Below are positions 45,538-55,221 of a DNA stretch of 64,000 nucleotides, piece by piece. The number at the start of each line of letters is the position of its first letter. Positions within the stretch are counted from its first letter, which is position 1. Where the stretch lies: contig CAVOWK010000002.1 of the NCBI GenBank assembly GCA_963700045.1, positions 61,600 to 125,599 on the forward strand. Reading direction: 5' to 3'. Under the pieces are notes generated by a model, which ran no database searches, was not told the DNA's origin, and saw only the letters and a list, made by a program, of their open reading frames with translations. The stretch comes from RPQJ01 sp963700045. Its GTDB lineage: Bacteria > Pseudomonadota > Gammaproteobacteria > Steroidobacterales > Steroidobacteraceae. Position numbers and translations under genes: made by a program.

Positions 45538-46374
45538 TCAGCGCAGCGCGTCGAGTCCGAACAACTTCGAGAGCTTGGCGTCGAACATCGCCGCCGGCAG
45601 CAGTCGCTTCAGCAGTGGCAGCCGCACGCTGTTGGTGCCGGCCCGGATGACGCGCGGTGGCGGGCTGCGCAACAACGCATCGACGACGGGCACGACGAAG
45701 ACGTCGGCCGGCATCGCGCCCTGCTGCCCCGCCTGGGCGCGGGCACGAATCCCACCCTCGACGGGCTTGTACAGCGAGTTCTCGGGCAGCCGCACCGCCG
45801 CCTCCGCGTGCTCACCGAAGCTGGAGCGCACGCCGCCCGGCTGGATCGAAACCACGTGAATGCCGAAAGGCGCCAGTTCCATGCGCAAGGCATCGGTGAG
45901 CGAATGCACGGCCGCCTTGCTCGAGCAATAGGCGGCTGCAAACGGCGTCGTGAAAAGTCCGACGATGCTGCCGACATTGGCGACCACCGCGCTGCCGGTC
46001 TGCGCGACCGCTGCGCGCAGCAGGGGAACGGCTTGACCGGTCACCGCCATCGGCGCGATGACATTGGTCTCGTACTGGCGGCGCAAGTCCTCGCGCGTCA
46101 GATCGATCACCGCGCCGACCTGCGAGAAGCCGGCGTTGTTGACCAGCAGGTCGAGGTGCCCCGCCTCGCGCGACACGGTGTCGAGCGCGCTTGCGATGGA
46201 AGAATCGTCGTTGACGTCCAACTCCAGGCCGCGAATGCCCTCAAATTCCAGCGCGGCCAGTGCCTCGGCACGCCGGGCGGTGGCATAGACCCGATGGCCT
46301 CGCTTGGCGAACTCGCGTGCGAGCGCGGCGCCGATGCCGCTGGAACAGCCGGTGATCAGGATCGTCTTCTGCAT
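45538..46374 (-). CDS. Short-chain dehydrogenase/reductase
   Basis: A 278-residue classical SDR: TGCSSGIGAALAREFAKRGH cofactor loop, ATARR basic residues favouring NADPH, LLVNNAGFSQ, NVGSIVG with the catalytic Ser, and YCSSKAAVHSLTDALRMEL with Tyr/Lys. This subgroup (with PGGVRSSFGEHA) is often called 'oxidoreductase of the retinol/17-beta-HSD type'. ATG 46374 has GGGAG five bases upstream. It lies behind the PH-domain gene and next to a WS/DGAT. A short scar carrying its first and last coding segments is found at 49787-49835. Confidence 0.9.
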   Translation of the reverse strand: MQKTILITGCSSGIGAALAREFAKRGHRVYATARRAEALAALEFEGIRGLELDVNDDSSIASALDTVSREAGHLDLLVNNAGFSQVGAVIDLTREDLRRQYETNVIAPMAVTGQAVPLLRAAVAQTGSAVVANVGSIVGLFTTPFAAAYCSSKAAVHSLTDALRMELAPFGIHVVSIQPGGVRSSFGEHAEAAVRLPENSLYKPVEGGIRARAQAGQQGAMPADVFVVPVVDALLRSPPPRVIRAGTNSVRLPLLKRLLPAAMFDAKLSKLFGLDALR

Positions 46375-46403
46375 TTGCACTCCCGGGGTCGGTTCAGCGG
46401 CGG

Positions 46404-46922
46404 CTATGCCTGGACGAAGGTCGTCAGGCGCCGCCGCGTGCGCTCACGCAATGAATACTCGCGCAGGGTATCCGCCAGCTGCTCCAGGCCGGGGATGCCG
46501 TACAGGATGACGTTGGCCGAACTGGTGTCCGACGAACGCAGATCGAGCAGGCAGTGTCCCACCAGGCGCATGCCGAGCGGCTTGTGCAGGTCGAAGTGGT
46601 CGATGCGGAACACTTCGATGCTGTCCTTGGTCTTCGAGAGAATCCCGCGCTCGACCCGCACGCGTTGCGACGTGATCTCGTAGCGCGTGCCGATGGCCTT
46701 GAACCAGTAATAGACCCAGGCCAGGCCCAGCGTGAACACCACCGCGACCCACTGCGACGCGCTGTAGATGACCGCAGGGTGACCCGAGAAGACCATCTTC
46801 TCGACCTCCGCTTCCTTCGCCGCGGCCAGGGCCGCCAGGTCGGTATTGCAGAAGCGGCACTTGATGGCGACCGCCTTGATGGTCTCGCCACAGACGGGAC
46901 AGGCCTTGGTGTCGTCGCTCAT
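46404..46922 (-). CDS. PH-domain protein with zinc ribbon
   Basis: A 172-residue membrane-associated protein. The N-terminus carries a zinc ribbon CPVCGETIKAVAIKCRFCNTD (two CxxC pairs), then two short hydrophobic segments (VIYSASQWVAVVFTLGLAWVYYWF), then a bacterial PH (YdbS/DUF304-type) domain: TRYEITSQRVRVERGILSKTKDSIEVFRIDHFDL. The role is unknown. ATG 46922 has GGAG upstream. It lies on the same strand as the SDR (29 bp) and 66 bp after the acyl-CoA synthetase. Confidence 0.85.
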   Translation of the reverse strand: MSDDTKACPVCGETIKAVAIKCRFCNTDLAALAAAKEAEVEKMVFSGHPAVIYSASQWVAVVFTLGLAWVYYWFKAIGTRYEITSQRVRVERGILSKTKDSIEVFRIDHFDLHKPLGMRLVGHCLLDLRSSDTSSANVILYGIPGLEQLADTLREYSLRERTRRRLTTFVQA

Positions 46923-46988
46923 GCCGGATCTCCGTCGTTCCCCTGGAGGCGGCAATTATGCACGCGCGGACCGGCCGCGCCGCCGGCA

Positions 46989-48682
46989 TCACTTCTCATG
47001 CCAGACGATTTCGCGCCCCATGCGGGTCCAGCGTTCGAAGTGGGCGGCGAACAGGTCCTCGATGCGATTGCGCTTGACCTTCAGCGTCGGCGTGATCAGT
47101 TCGTTGTCCACGGTCCACGCCTCGGTCATCGCCACCAGGCAGGCCATCTGCTCGTGGGGATCGAGCGCGCTGTTGGTCGACTGCAGCAGTTCGGCGAGCG
47201 ACGCCTCGAGTTCGGCGCGGCCCGCGGGATCCTGCAGTTTCCCGACCGCTTCGTCGTTGAGCATCAACAGGCCGATCGGCTGGCCGAGGTTGGCGCCGGT
47301 CACGCAGCAGGCCTCCACCGCCGCGTGCATCACCAGCTTTTCCTCGATCGGCGCCGGCGCGACGTACTTGCCCTTGCTGGTCTTGAAGATGTCCTTCACG
47401 CGACCCGTGATCTTCAGGTTGCCCGCGGCGTCGAACGCGCCCTTGTCGCCGGTGTGCATCCAGCCGTCGTCGGTGAACGCCTGCCGGGTCATCTCGGGTT
47501 CCTTGTAGTAGCCGAGCATCGTCGCCGGAGTCTTGATCTGGATCTCGCCGTTGGCCGGGTCCAGCCGGCATTGCACGCCGTCGTAGGTCTGCCCGACGGT
47601 GCCGATGGCCTGCCCCGGCACGGTGATGTGGGTGGCCGCGAGATTCTCGGTCATGCCGTAGCCTTCGGCGATGTTCAGCCCGATCCGGCCATACCAGCGC
47701 AGCAATTCCGGCGGCATGGGCGCCGCGCCGCCCGCCGCGAAGATGCAGTCCTGCAGGCCGAGCGCGGTGAGGATCTTGCGGCGCACCAGGCCCCTGACGA
47801 TCGGCAGCTGCAGCAACCGCTCGAGCTTCGCGGCCGGCATCTTCGCCAGCACGCCGTGCTGGAACTTGACCCACAACCGCGGCACCGAGAAGAACACGGT
47901 CGGCCGGGCGCGCTGCATGTCCGCGGTGAACGTCTGCAGGCTCTCGGCGAAGTACACGTGCATGCCGGAGGCAAGCTGGCCGTGCTCGACCAGCGCGCGC
48001 TCGACCACGTGCGACAGCGGCAGGTACGACAGCATGCGCGTGCTGCCCTCGAGCGGGACGCGTTGCAGTGCCGTCCGCACTACCCACGCGAACGCCTCGA
48101 AGCTGTGCATCACGCCCTTCGGCGCGCCGGTCGTGCCGGACGTATAGATGATCGTCGCGAGTTCTTCACCGGGTCGCACCGGCTCGCCCTGCAGCGGCGC
48201 GGTGCTCGGCGACGATGTCGTCCCAGCGCGGATAACTCGCTTGCGCATCGCTCCGGCGCCAGCGGATGGCTGATGCACGGCAGTCCGACCGGCACGCCCG
48301 GCTTCATGTGGTCCCAGCCGTCGAGCTTGCCGACGAACAGCAACCTGGACTCGCTGTGCTCGAGGATCTGCCGGATCGTGCCGGGTGCCAGCGTCGGGAA
48401 CAGCGGCACCGAGACGCAACCCGCGAGCCAGATGGCGAAGTCGCTCAGCAGCCAGTGCGCCGTGTTCTTGGAAAGGATGGCGATGCGGTCGCCCGGCTGC
48501 AGGCCCAGGCCCTGCAGGTGCGCGGCCATGCGTCGCGACTGGTCGAGCACTTCGCGCCACGTGTAGTCGCGCACCGCGCCGCCGCCGAGCGGCTGCGTCA
48601 GCGCCACCCGGTCGGGCGCGGTCCTTTCCCAGTAATAGAGTCGCTGCAGCGCCAGCGCGTCGTCGGCGATGATCGTGCTCAT
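46989..48682 (-). pseudogene. Long-chain acyl-CoA synthetase, frame-broken
   Basis: An AMP-forming fatty-acid:CoA ligase of about 560 residues when joined. The N-terminal domain (LYYWERTAPDRVALTQPLGG, TWREVLDQSRRMAAHLQGLGLQPGD) is read to about 48250. Two +1 slips, near 48250 and near 48202, separate it from the rest, and removing both restores SDAQASYPRWDDIVAEH-APLQGEPV. The catalytic core follows with TIIYTSGTTGAPKG, PLSHVVERALVEH, GYGMTENLA, TGDKGAFDAAGNLKITGRVKDIFKTSKGKYVAP. It would activate fatty acids for the WS/DGAT enzymes encoded nearby. Sequencing error is the likelier explanation for the breaks. Confidence 0.85.
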
Positions 48683-48711
48683 GTCCGATCGAGCCCCGCG
48701 TCAGGGAGCAG

Positions 48712-49137
48712 TCACGCACCCGCCGCAGCCGTAGTGCTCTGCGACGGCCTGATCCAACCCAGCCGCGGGTTGCTCGCAATCCAGCACCGGGCGTCGGCGA
48801 CGGTCGTGAAGTCGGCGACACAGTACGGCGAGACACCGAGCGACTCGTAGTAGCGGGCCAGGGTCACGGCCTTCGGGTCGGTGGCGACGATCGCGTGCAC
48901 GGTATCCGGGCTGCTGAAGAAATACAGCCTTTCGAGCTCGGCGTAGGCCTTCAGGTCCCGTTCGGTGATGTCCGGGCCCGGCTGGGCTTCCAGGTAATCG
49001 GAGATGATGTAGCGGATGCCCTCGTAGCGCACGTCGGTGCGCATTTCCTTGTTGGCTTCACGAAATTCCGCCAGGGTAATGGCGCCGTAGAAGCGTCGGT
49101 AGACCCCGTGTCCTTCCCACCTGATTCGATACGGCAT
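48712..49137 (-). CDS. Hypothetical STAS-like cytoplasmic protein
   Basis: A 141-residue alpha/beta protein without signal peptide or membrane segment: MPYRIRWEGHGVYRRFYGAIT opens with a beta-hairpin, then EFREANKEMRTD, GIRYIISDYLEAQP and TVHAIVATDPKAVTLARYYESLG alternate strands and helices as in SpoIIAA-like/STAS folds. I cannot name the family with certainty. ATG 49137 has GAGGGG nine bases upstream. It precedes the acyl-CoA synthetase by 29 bp on the same strand. Confidence 0.7.
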   Translation of the reverse strand: MPYRIRWEGHGVYRRFYGAITLAEFREANKEMRTDVRYEGIRYIISDYLEAQPGPDITERDLKAYAELERLYFFSSPDTVHAIVATDPKAVTLARYYESLGVSPYCVADFTTVADARCWIASNPRLGWIRPSQSTTAAAGA

Positions 49138-49530
49138 GGTAGTCCCCTCTCGCAACCAGACCGATCCTCGACGGTTCTAGATTGGTCCGACGGGGAGCGG
49201 AGTCAATCCGTAATTGCGGAAGCCGGCAGCCACGCCTGGACCTAGGTAAAACTGGAACTTCCGCGGCGTCGCAGCGGAGCGTACAAAGAAGGTGACCCCG
49301 CTGTGAATGCCGACTGGCGGCCGACGACACGGGGTGCGAGCGGATACGAACCGCAGGACCTCTCTTCCTGCTGGAGGTTCGCCGCTGAGACCCGCGCGCT
49401 ATGTCGCGCAGGTGGCCTTGGCTGACCGATGCATCGCGACGTCGTCGCCATCGGCACGAGGGCACGAAACGCCGAAGCCAGCCGGGCCGAGCGCGCTCAG
49501 TCGACGCTCGGCCTTGTCACATTCGCCGCC
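49138..49530. other. 393-bp gap without a clear gene
   Basis: Open frames here are short and without family likeness. The part nearest 49137 should hold the promoter of the STAS-like gene; a palindromic CCTAGG occurs near 49241. I see nothing else that can be defended. Confidence 0.4.
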
Positions 49531-49767
49531 CTACACCCACCCCCGCCGCCATTGCGTGGCATCGGCGAGCTCACGCCACGGCATCACCTGAATTCGCTTC
49601 GAGTGCACCGCCTCGAGTTCGATCGACACGACCGGCGATCCCGGCGGTTGCGGGTCGACGATCCCGGTCACGAGGAAATGCTTCTCCTTGTTCCGCGGAT
49701 CCACGGCCGTCCACTTGGAGTGCAACAGCTTCCGCGGATTCAGCGGCGTGGAGCGGAATTGCGTCAC
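49531..49767 (-). CDS. TIGR02450-type Trp-rich small protein
   Basis: A 78-residue protein with the signature of the TIGR02450 tryptophan-rich family: NPRKLLHSKWTAVDPRNKEKHFLVTGIVD, then VSIELEAVHSKR and MPWRELADATQWRRGWV. Tryptophans at the W-x-A-V, PW and final W positions are conserved. The function is unknown. Translation begins at GTG 49767. The gene stands alone among short accessory genes. Confidence 0.9.
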   Translation of the reverse strand: MTQFRSTPLNPRKLLHSKWTAVDPRNKEKHFLVTGIVDPQPPGSPVVSIELEAVHSKRIQVMPWRELADATQWRRGWV

Positions 49768-49786
49768 GATGGCAGAAGTGACTTGT

Positions 49787-49835
49787 CAGCGCAGCGCGTC
49801 GAGCACGGCGCCGATGCCGCTGGAGCAGCCGGGCT
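49787..49835 (-). pseudogene. Scar of a short-chain dehydrogenase gene
   Basis: On the minus strand it reads GCSSGIGA-VLDALR-stop. The left 18 bp (49787-49804) are identical to the last 18 bp of the SDR gene ending at 45538, and the next 31 bp match its beginning (near 46320-46352) with two mismatches. So the two ends of an SDR gene are joined in frame with the middle missing. There is an in-frame stop just upstream, so it is not expressed as such. Confidence 0.65.
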
Positions 49836-49893
49836 GCGTTCAGTAGCTGCTCGGCGTCATTTGGCGCTCGCGGTGTCCGCAGATGACGATCTG

Positions 49894-50226
49894 TCAGTTC
49901 TGCTTCGCCTTTGCGCTCCGGCGCTGCCCGGTCGCCTGGCGCGCGCCACGAGAGGGCGCCTTGACTGCCGTCGCCTCAGCCTCGGCAGCCAACCAATCCT
50001 CCAGTTCATGACCGCTCACGAAGCCGCGGCGCTCCGCGAGGTAATAGGCCGCCAGCCGGATCCGCTCCGTAACGTCATATGCCGCAGGCAGTTGTGTCCG
50101 TTGCGGGAGGTCTGCGGCGGCCTTCTTGCGGACCGCAGTCTTGCCCTTCTTCGCTGCCGGCTCGGCTGCGGGCTTGCTCACCACTGGCGTGCGCGGCTTG
50201 CGCACAGGCTTGCGAGTCTCCTTCAT
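49894..50226 (-). CDS. DUF2934 protein with basic arms
   Basis: A 110-residue protein. The central DUF2934 motif is clear: RIRLAAYYLAERRGFVSGHELEDWLAAEAEA (about 55-86), a two-helix unit of unknown role frequent in Proteobacteria. The N-terminal 40 residues (RKPVRKPRTP ... KKGKTAVRKKAAA) and the C-terminal 20 (RQATGQRRSAKAKQN) are lysine/arginine/alanine-rich, like nucleoid-binding tails. ATG 50226. It is divergent from glgA. Confidence 0.85.
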   Translation of the reverse strand: MKETRKPVRKPRTPVVSKPAAEPAAKKGKTAVRKKAAADLPQRTQLPAAYDVTERIRLAAYYLAERRGFVSGHELEDWLAAEAEATAVKAPSRGARQATGQRRSAKAKQN

Positions 50227-50443
50227 GTGCGTCTCCTCGATCAGCCGCGAGGCTGAATATCGTCGCGAATATCGCGCAACGATCGCTTGTAATTATGACA
50301 TCCATGCGACCGCACGCCCAAGGCGCCCGCCGGCTCCCTGTCCTGCGACGAACCTGTGGCAATCCGCGGATGGTTCACTCGCCGCCGATCTGCTAGCGTC
50401 GACGAATCCGCGATCCCCCGCTGCTGCAGGGAGCACGCCGCCG

Positions 50444-51916
50444 ATGTATGTCGTCATGATCGCGTCCGAGTGTGCGCCGGCCGCCAAGGTCGGCGGGCTG
50501 GCGGACGTGGTCTTCGGGCTCAGCCGCGAACTCGAGCTGCGCGGGCACGCGGTCGAGATCATCCTGCCGAAATACGACTGCATGCGCCAGGACCAGGTCT
50601 GGGGCCTGCACGGCATCGACCATGACCTGTGGGTGCCCTGGGACGGCGGCGCAATCCGCTGCACCGTCTGGTTCGGTTTCGTGCACGGGCGCAAGTGCTT
50701 CTTCATCGAGCCGCACTGCGCGCAGGCGTTTTTCGACCGCGGCACGTACTACGGCTTCTGGGACGATCCCGAACGCTTCGCGTTCTTCAGCAAGGCCGCG
50801 CTCGAGTTCCTGTCGAAAAGCAACAAGCGCCCCGACGTGATTCACACGCACGACTGGCAGACCGCGCTGGTGCCCGTCCTGCTGTACGAGCTGTACGCCC
50901 GCGCGGGACTCGCCGATCAGCGCGTGTGCCACACCATTCACAACTTCCGTCACCAGGGCACGACGAGTCCCGGGATCCTCCGTGCCACCGGCCTGAACCG
51001 GCCGGAGTACTTCGGCGCGCCCGACCGGATGGGGGACGAGTTCGACCGGCACTCGATCAACCTCATGCGCGGCGCGATCCTGTATGCGAACGCCGTGACC
51101 ACCGTCTCGCCGCACCACGCCTGGGAGGCGCGCCATACCGATCTCGGCTTCGGACTCGGCCACGCACTGCACCTGCACCAGGACAAGTTCGTCGGCATCC
51201 TGAACGGCCTGGACTACGAGATGTGGAATCCGGAGACCGATCCCCACATCCCGCAGCATTTCGGCGCGGCGAGCCTGGACAGCAAGGCCGCCAACACGGC
51301 CGCCCTGCGTGAACGCATGCTGCTGCGCGACGGTCGACGGCCGATCCTCGCCTACGTCGGCCGTCTCGATACCCAGAAAGGCCTGCACCTCATCCGCCAC
51401 GCCCTGTTCTACGCGCTCGAGCAGGACGCGCAGTTCGTCCTGCTCGGCTCGGGCTCCGAGCACGGCATCAACGAGGACTTCTGGCACCTGAAGCTGCGAC
51501 TGAACGACAACCCCGATTGCCACCTCGAGATCGGCTACGACGAGGACCTCGCGCACCTGATCTACGCCGGCGCGGACCTGCTGGTGATGCCGAGCCTGTA
51601 CGAGCCTTGCGGACTGACACAGATGATCGCGCTGCGCTATGGCACCGTGCCGGTGGTGCGAGCCGTCGGCGGTCTCAAGGACACCGTGTTCGATTGGGAC
51701 TATTCCGCGCTGCCGCCCAAGCAGCGCAACGGCTTCGTCTTCGAGCACGCCGACCCGCTGGGGCTGGAGTCCGCCCTCGACCGTGCGCTCGGCCTGTGGC
51801 GCAACGAGCCCGCACGGTTCCAGCAGCTGGTGCTGCAGGGAATGGCCTGCGACTACTCCTGGAACCACCCGGGCCAGCGCTACCTGGACCTCTACGAATT
51901 CATCCGCCACAAGTAG
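50444..51916 (+). CDS. glgA: Glycogen (starch) synthase
   Basis: A 490-residue GT5 glycosyltransferase extending alpha-1,4-glucan from ADP-glucose. It shows the N-terminal ADP-glucose motif KVGGL (15-19) in ECAPAAKVGGLADV, DVIHTHDWQTALVP, and in the C-terminal Rossmann half GRLDTQKGLHL, LLGSGSE, and PSLYEPCGLTQMIALRYGTVPVVRAVGGLKDTV with the E-x7-E type donor site. The length is normal. ATG 50444 starts exactly at the family N-terminus; the frame stays open upstream. It is followed 8 bp later by a GH57 gene. No glgB, glgC or glgP is in the window. Confidence 0.95.
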   Translation: MYVVMIASECAPAAKVGGLADVVFGLSRELELRGHAVEIILPKYDCMRQDQVWGLHGIDHDLWVPWDGGAIRCTVWFGFVHGRKCFFIEPHCAQAFFDRGTYYGFWDDPERFAFFSKAALEFLSKSNKRPDVIHTHDWQTALVPVLLYELYARAGLADQRVCHTIHNFRHQGTTSPGILRATGLNRPEYFGAPDRMGDEFDRHSINLMRGAILYANAVTTVSPHHAWEARHTDLGFGLGHALHLHQDKFVGILNGLDYEMWNPETDPHIPQHFGAASLDSKAANTAALRERMLLRDGRRPILAYVGRLDTQKGLHLIRHALFYALEQDAQFVLLGSGSEHGINEDFWHLKLRLNDNPDCHLEIGYDEDLAHLIYAGADLLVMPSLYEPCGLTQMIALRYGTVPVVRAVGGLKDTVFDWDYSALPPKQRNGFVFEHADPLGLESALDRALGLWRNEPARFQQLVLQGMACDYSWNHPGQRYLDLYEFIRHK

Positions 51917-51924
51917 GCCGCGCG

Positions 51925-53388
51925 ATGTCCTCGCTCCCCGAGTACGTGGACGGCCTGCCGAACCTGAGCGGCTCGGAGTTCCTGATCGAGCGCGCCATTG
52001 CCGAAGCCGGTGACCGACCGGTGTTCCTCGACGACAGCCGCATCGCCTTCGACCGCATTCGCAGCGCCTGCGCCATCGCGCTGCACATGCACCAGCCGCT
52101 CACTCCGACCGGTGGCGACGACCTGCGCACCGCGGCGCTGATCGGCAACCTCCAGTCCATGCTCGAGCACCCCGGGGTCGGCGACAACCACAACGCGACC
52201 GTGTTCCGGCACTGCTACGCGCGCATGGGCGAATTCATTCCCGCGCTGCTGGCCGAAGGCCGTGAGCCGCGGGTCATGCTCGAATACTCCGGCACACTCC
52301 TGCACGGCCTGCGCGCCATGGGCGCCCATGACGTGATCGACAGCCTGCGGCGGATCACCTGCTCGCCGGATTGCCGCCGCGCCGTCGAGTGGCTCGGCGC
52401 ACCCTGGGGCCACGCCGTCGCACCGTCGACGCCCGTGCAGGACTTCCGCCTGCACGTGCGCGCCTGGCAGCATCACTTCGCCGCGATCTTCGGCCTCGAC
52501 GCGCTGGCGCGCGTGCGCGGCTTCTCGCCGTCCGAGATGGCATTGCCGAATCATCCGGAAGTGGCTTACGAGTTCGTGCGCACACTGCTCGACTGCGGCT
52601 ACCGCTGGGTGCTGGTGCAGGAGCACACCGTCGAGGAGCCGGCCACGGGTACCACGCCCGGTCGCCCGCACCTGCCGCACCGGCTCGTCTGCCGCAATGC
52701 CGCAGGCGAGACGGCGAGCATCGTCGCGATCGTGAAGACGCAGGGCTCCGACAGCAAGCTCGTCGCCCAGATGCAGCCCTGGTACGAGGCGCAGGGCCTG
52801 CGCCGCAGCGAACTCGCCGGGCACTCGGTGCCACCGCTCGTCACGCAGATCGCCGACGGCGAGAACGGCGGTGTGATGATGAACGAGTTTCCGTCCAAGT
52901 ACTTCGAGGTGGTGCGCGCGGCCGCGGGCAGCGACGTGCCGCTGCTGAACGCCACGGAATACCTCGAGCACCTGTTCGCGTGCGGCATCCGCGCTGCCGA
53001 CCTGCCGGAGATCCAGCCGCTGTTGCAGGGTCGCATCTGGGCGCGCATGCAGCCGGGCGACGGTACCGAGCGACTGGCACGCGTCATCGACGAGCTGCGG
53101 CACGAGGACAGCCGTTTCCACGTGGAAGGCGGCAGCTGGACGAACAGCCTGACCTGGGTGCGGGGTTACGAGAACGTGCTCGGACCGATGGAGGCAGCGA
53201 GCGCCCTCTTCCACGACAAGATCACCCGCCGGCAACTGCCGACCGGCGAACGCCGCTATCGCAACGCCCTGCTCCACCTGCTGGCGTCGCAGACCAGCTG
53301 CTATCGCTACTGGGGCCAGGGCCAGTGGACCGATTACGGTCGCGAGATCTGCCGCCGCGCCGAGGACATCGTGACCTGCGACTACTGA
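51925..53388 (+). CDS. GH57-family glycoside hydrolase/transferase-like protein
   Basis: A 487-residue protein with a GH57-type (beta/alpha)7 barrel beginning after a 48-residue N-terminal extension at CAIALHMHQPLTP (HMHQP, 54-58). VMLEYSGTLLHGL, FSPSEMALPNHPEVAYEFVRTLLDCGYRWVLVQEHTVEE and DGENGGVMMNEFPSKYFE are consistent with the catalytic-domain blocks of GH57 alpha-amylases, branching enzymes and 4-alpha-glucanotransferases. The position 8 bp behind glgA suggests it shapes or degrades the glucan made there. Which reaction it catalyses cannot be told from sequence alone. Confidence 0.85.
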   Translation: MSSLPEYVDGLPNLSGSEFLIERAIAEAGDRPVFLDDSRIAFDRIRSACAIALHMHQPLTPTGGDDLRTAALIGNLQSMLEHPGVGDNHNATVFRHCYARMGEFIPALLAEGREPRVMLEYSGTLLHGLRAMGAHDVIDSLRRITCSPDCRRAVEWLGAPWGHAVAPSTPVQDFRLHVRAWQHHFAAIFGLDALARVRGFSPSEMALPNHPEVAYEFVRTLLDCGYRWVLVQEHTVEEPATGTTPGRPHLPHRLVCRNAAGETASIVAIVKTQGSDSKLVAQMQPWYEAQGLRRSELAGHSVPPLVTQIADGENGGVMMNEFPSKYFEVVRAAAGSDVPLLNATEYLEHLFACGIRAADLPEIQPLLQGRIWARMQPGDGTERLARVIDELRHEDSRFHVEGGSWTNSLTWVRGYENVLGPMEAASALFHDKITRRQLPTGERRYRNALLHLLASQTSCYRYWGQGQWTDYGREICRRAEDIVTCDY

Positions 53389-53406
53389 AGGGACGGCAGT
53401 CGCTGC

Positions 53407-53421
53407 GCCAGGCGCCCTGGC
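53407..53421. terminator. Short hairpin between convergent genes
   Basis: GCCAGG-CGC-CCTGGC forms a six-pair GC stem 19 bp beyond the GH57 stop and 15 bp before the HAF-protein stop. There is no T-run, so termination is only suggested. Confidence 0.35.
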
Positions 53422-53435
53422 CCGCCCGCGCTACC

Positions 53436-55095
53436 TCATCGGGTGATGCTCTTCGACAGCACGCTGGCCCCGGCATCGAAGGTGTAGCCGGTCTTGCTGA
53501 CACCGGTGACGGTCAACCGGTACGTGCCGCGCCCGCCCGACACCTTCGCGATCGCGTGACCCGTCGAACCGGTGACCGCCGTCGCAACTTTCGTGCTGCC
53601 GTTCGGCAGTGTCCACCGAACCGCGACACTGGCATTGGCCACCGCTGCCCCGTTGCCATCGCGCACCGTGACGTCGCCTGTAACCGTCACCTTCGAGCCG
53701 ACCGCCTTCGCGCTCAGCACGATGTTCGCGACCTTCAGCGACTTGACCGGCGCAGGCGCAGGCGCGGTCACCGTAGCAATCGCCGACCACGGGCTCGCGC
53801 CGCCGATTCCGGTCGCACGCACGCGATAGTCGTACGTGATGCCGGCACCCACGGTCGTGTCGGTGTGGTTGGTGGCGGTTCCCGGCGGCGTCAACGCCAG
53901 GCTCGTCCACGATCCGAGCGGATGCCACGCTGCGCTGCAGTTCATAGCCACGCGTCAGCGGGCTCGTGTTCTGCCAGGTCAAGTTGATGGAGTTGTACGG
54001 CTCCGAGGTCGTCGACGGGATGCGCAACACCCACCAGGTTCGCGGGCGCGGTCGGCGCCTGCTGCGTACCGATCGGTGTCAGCAACACGCCGCCGGATTC
54101 GCCGGTGATGGAATTGCTGCCCAAGGTGGCCAGCGCTCGCAGATCGTTGACCTTGACGCCGTTGCCGGTGATGGCCCAGCCCGCCTGGATCGTCGCGGAC
54201 GACAACAAGTCGTTCACGGCGTACGTGCCCAGCCCGTCGAGATACAGGCCGGCACCCAGCTCGCCGTAGCCCACGTCGCCCAGCGCGTTGATGCTCGAGG
54301 CCACCGTGTACTTGCTCGACCCGGCGATGAACCGCCAACCCGCCGCGCCTTCGTAACGGAACACGGACACGATGTTGAGCGAGGTCGACCGCAGCGACGC
54401 CGTGCCTGCGATCATGCCGCCGTTGTTGATGGCCACTCCGCCGATCGCGTTGTAGTTCGTCGGGCCGTCGCCGATCCATTCGAGGACGCCGGTCGTGAGA
54501 TCAAGCCGCTCGGCGCCTCCAATCAACTGGCCATTGTCGTTCAGCGCGCTGGGGACTACGACCCAGCCATACCGCGTAAAGAGGTCGACGAACCCGCCGG
54601 CATCGCTGTAGAGCCAGCCGGTGCCGGTCGGCACGTAACCCAGCGCATTGCGGGCGCCGACGATCTGCCCGAGGTTGTTGATGTTGGTGGCGTACGAGGC
54701 CGCATCGCCTGGCAGGCGCGGCAACACCTCGACCACGTAGCCGCCGCCCGGATTCTTCCAGCGCACGGCCGAGGCGACCCATTGCGTGCTGAACGACACG
54801 CCGACGATGACGCCGCTGTCGTTCACGTCGGTGGGAAACGTGCTCATCGCACCGGCGGGCACCGGCAGCAGCGTCCACGGCGCGCCGCCCACGCTGACCA
54901 GCGGCTGGTAGTAGCTGCCGCTGGTTCGCGAGCCGACGACCACGTTGCTGTTGTTCACGCCACTGGCGAGCCTGCGCCCAGGAACTGCAGCTGGTAGCTG
55001 GGCGGGGCGTCGACCGCGCCTGCATCTGGCACGGACCACGGGGCCGCGACCAGCAACGCAACCGCAAGGAGACGAACGATGTTGAGCGCGCGCAT
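53436..55095 (-). pseudogene. Secreted HAF-repeat protein with Fn3/Ig domains, frame-broken
   Basis: Joined, this is about a 550-residue exported protein. It begins with a signal peptide (MRALNIVRLLAVALLVAAPWSV, ATG 55095). Then come at least five HAF-type extracellular repeats of the form N-x-x-G-x-I-x-G: VNDSGVIVGVS, INNLGQIVGARN, LNDNGQLIGGA, INNGGMIAGTA, INALGDVGYGE. A fibronectin-III domain follows (STTSEPYNSINLTWQN ... YDYRVRATGIGGASPWS), and an Ig-like domain with VKSLKVANIVLSAKAVGSKVTVTGDV ends it. The frame shifts near 54972 (one base lost or two gained), 54031 (+1) and 53925 (+1). No sorting signal is seen. Probably a surface or secreted protein; the function is unknown. Confidence 0.75.
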
Positions 55096-55221
55096 GACAC
55101 TTCCTTCCTGGCACCAGCCGGACGCCGGATCGTGGTTCCGGACACGGAATTCATTGTCGGGAAAGCACTGGCCGCTGTCGGTGACAAAGTCACCCAGGTC
55201 TGGCCGCGCGCTACCCGCCGA

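Noticed and set aside
49401..49781. Open frames overlapping the Trp-rich protein gene
   Set aside because: No family match, while the minus-strand TIGR02450-type protein explains the same bases.
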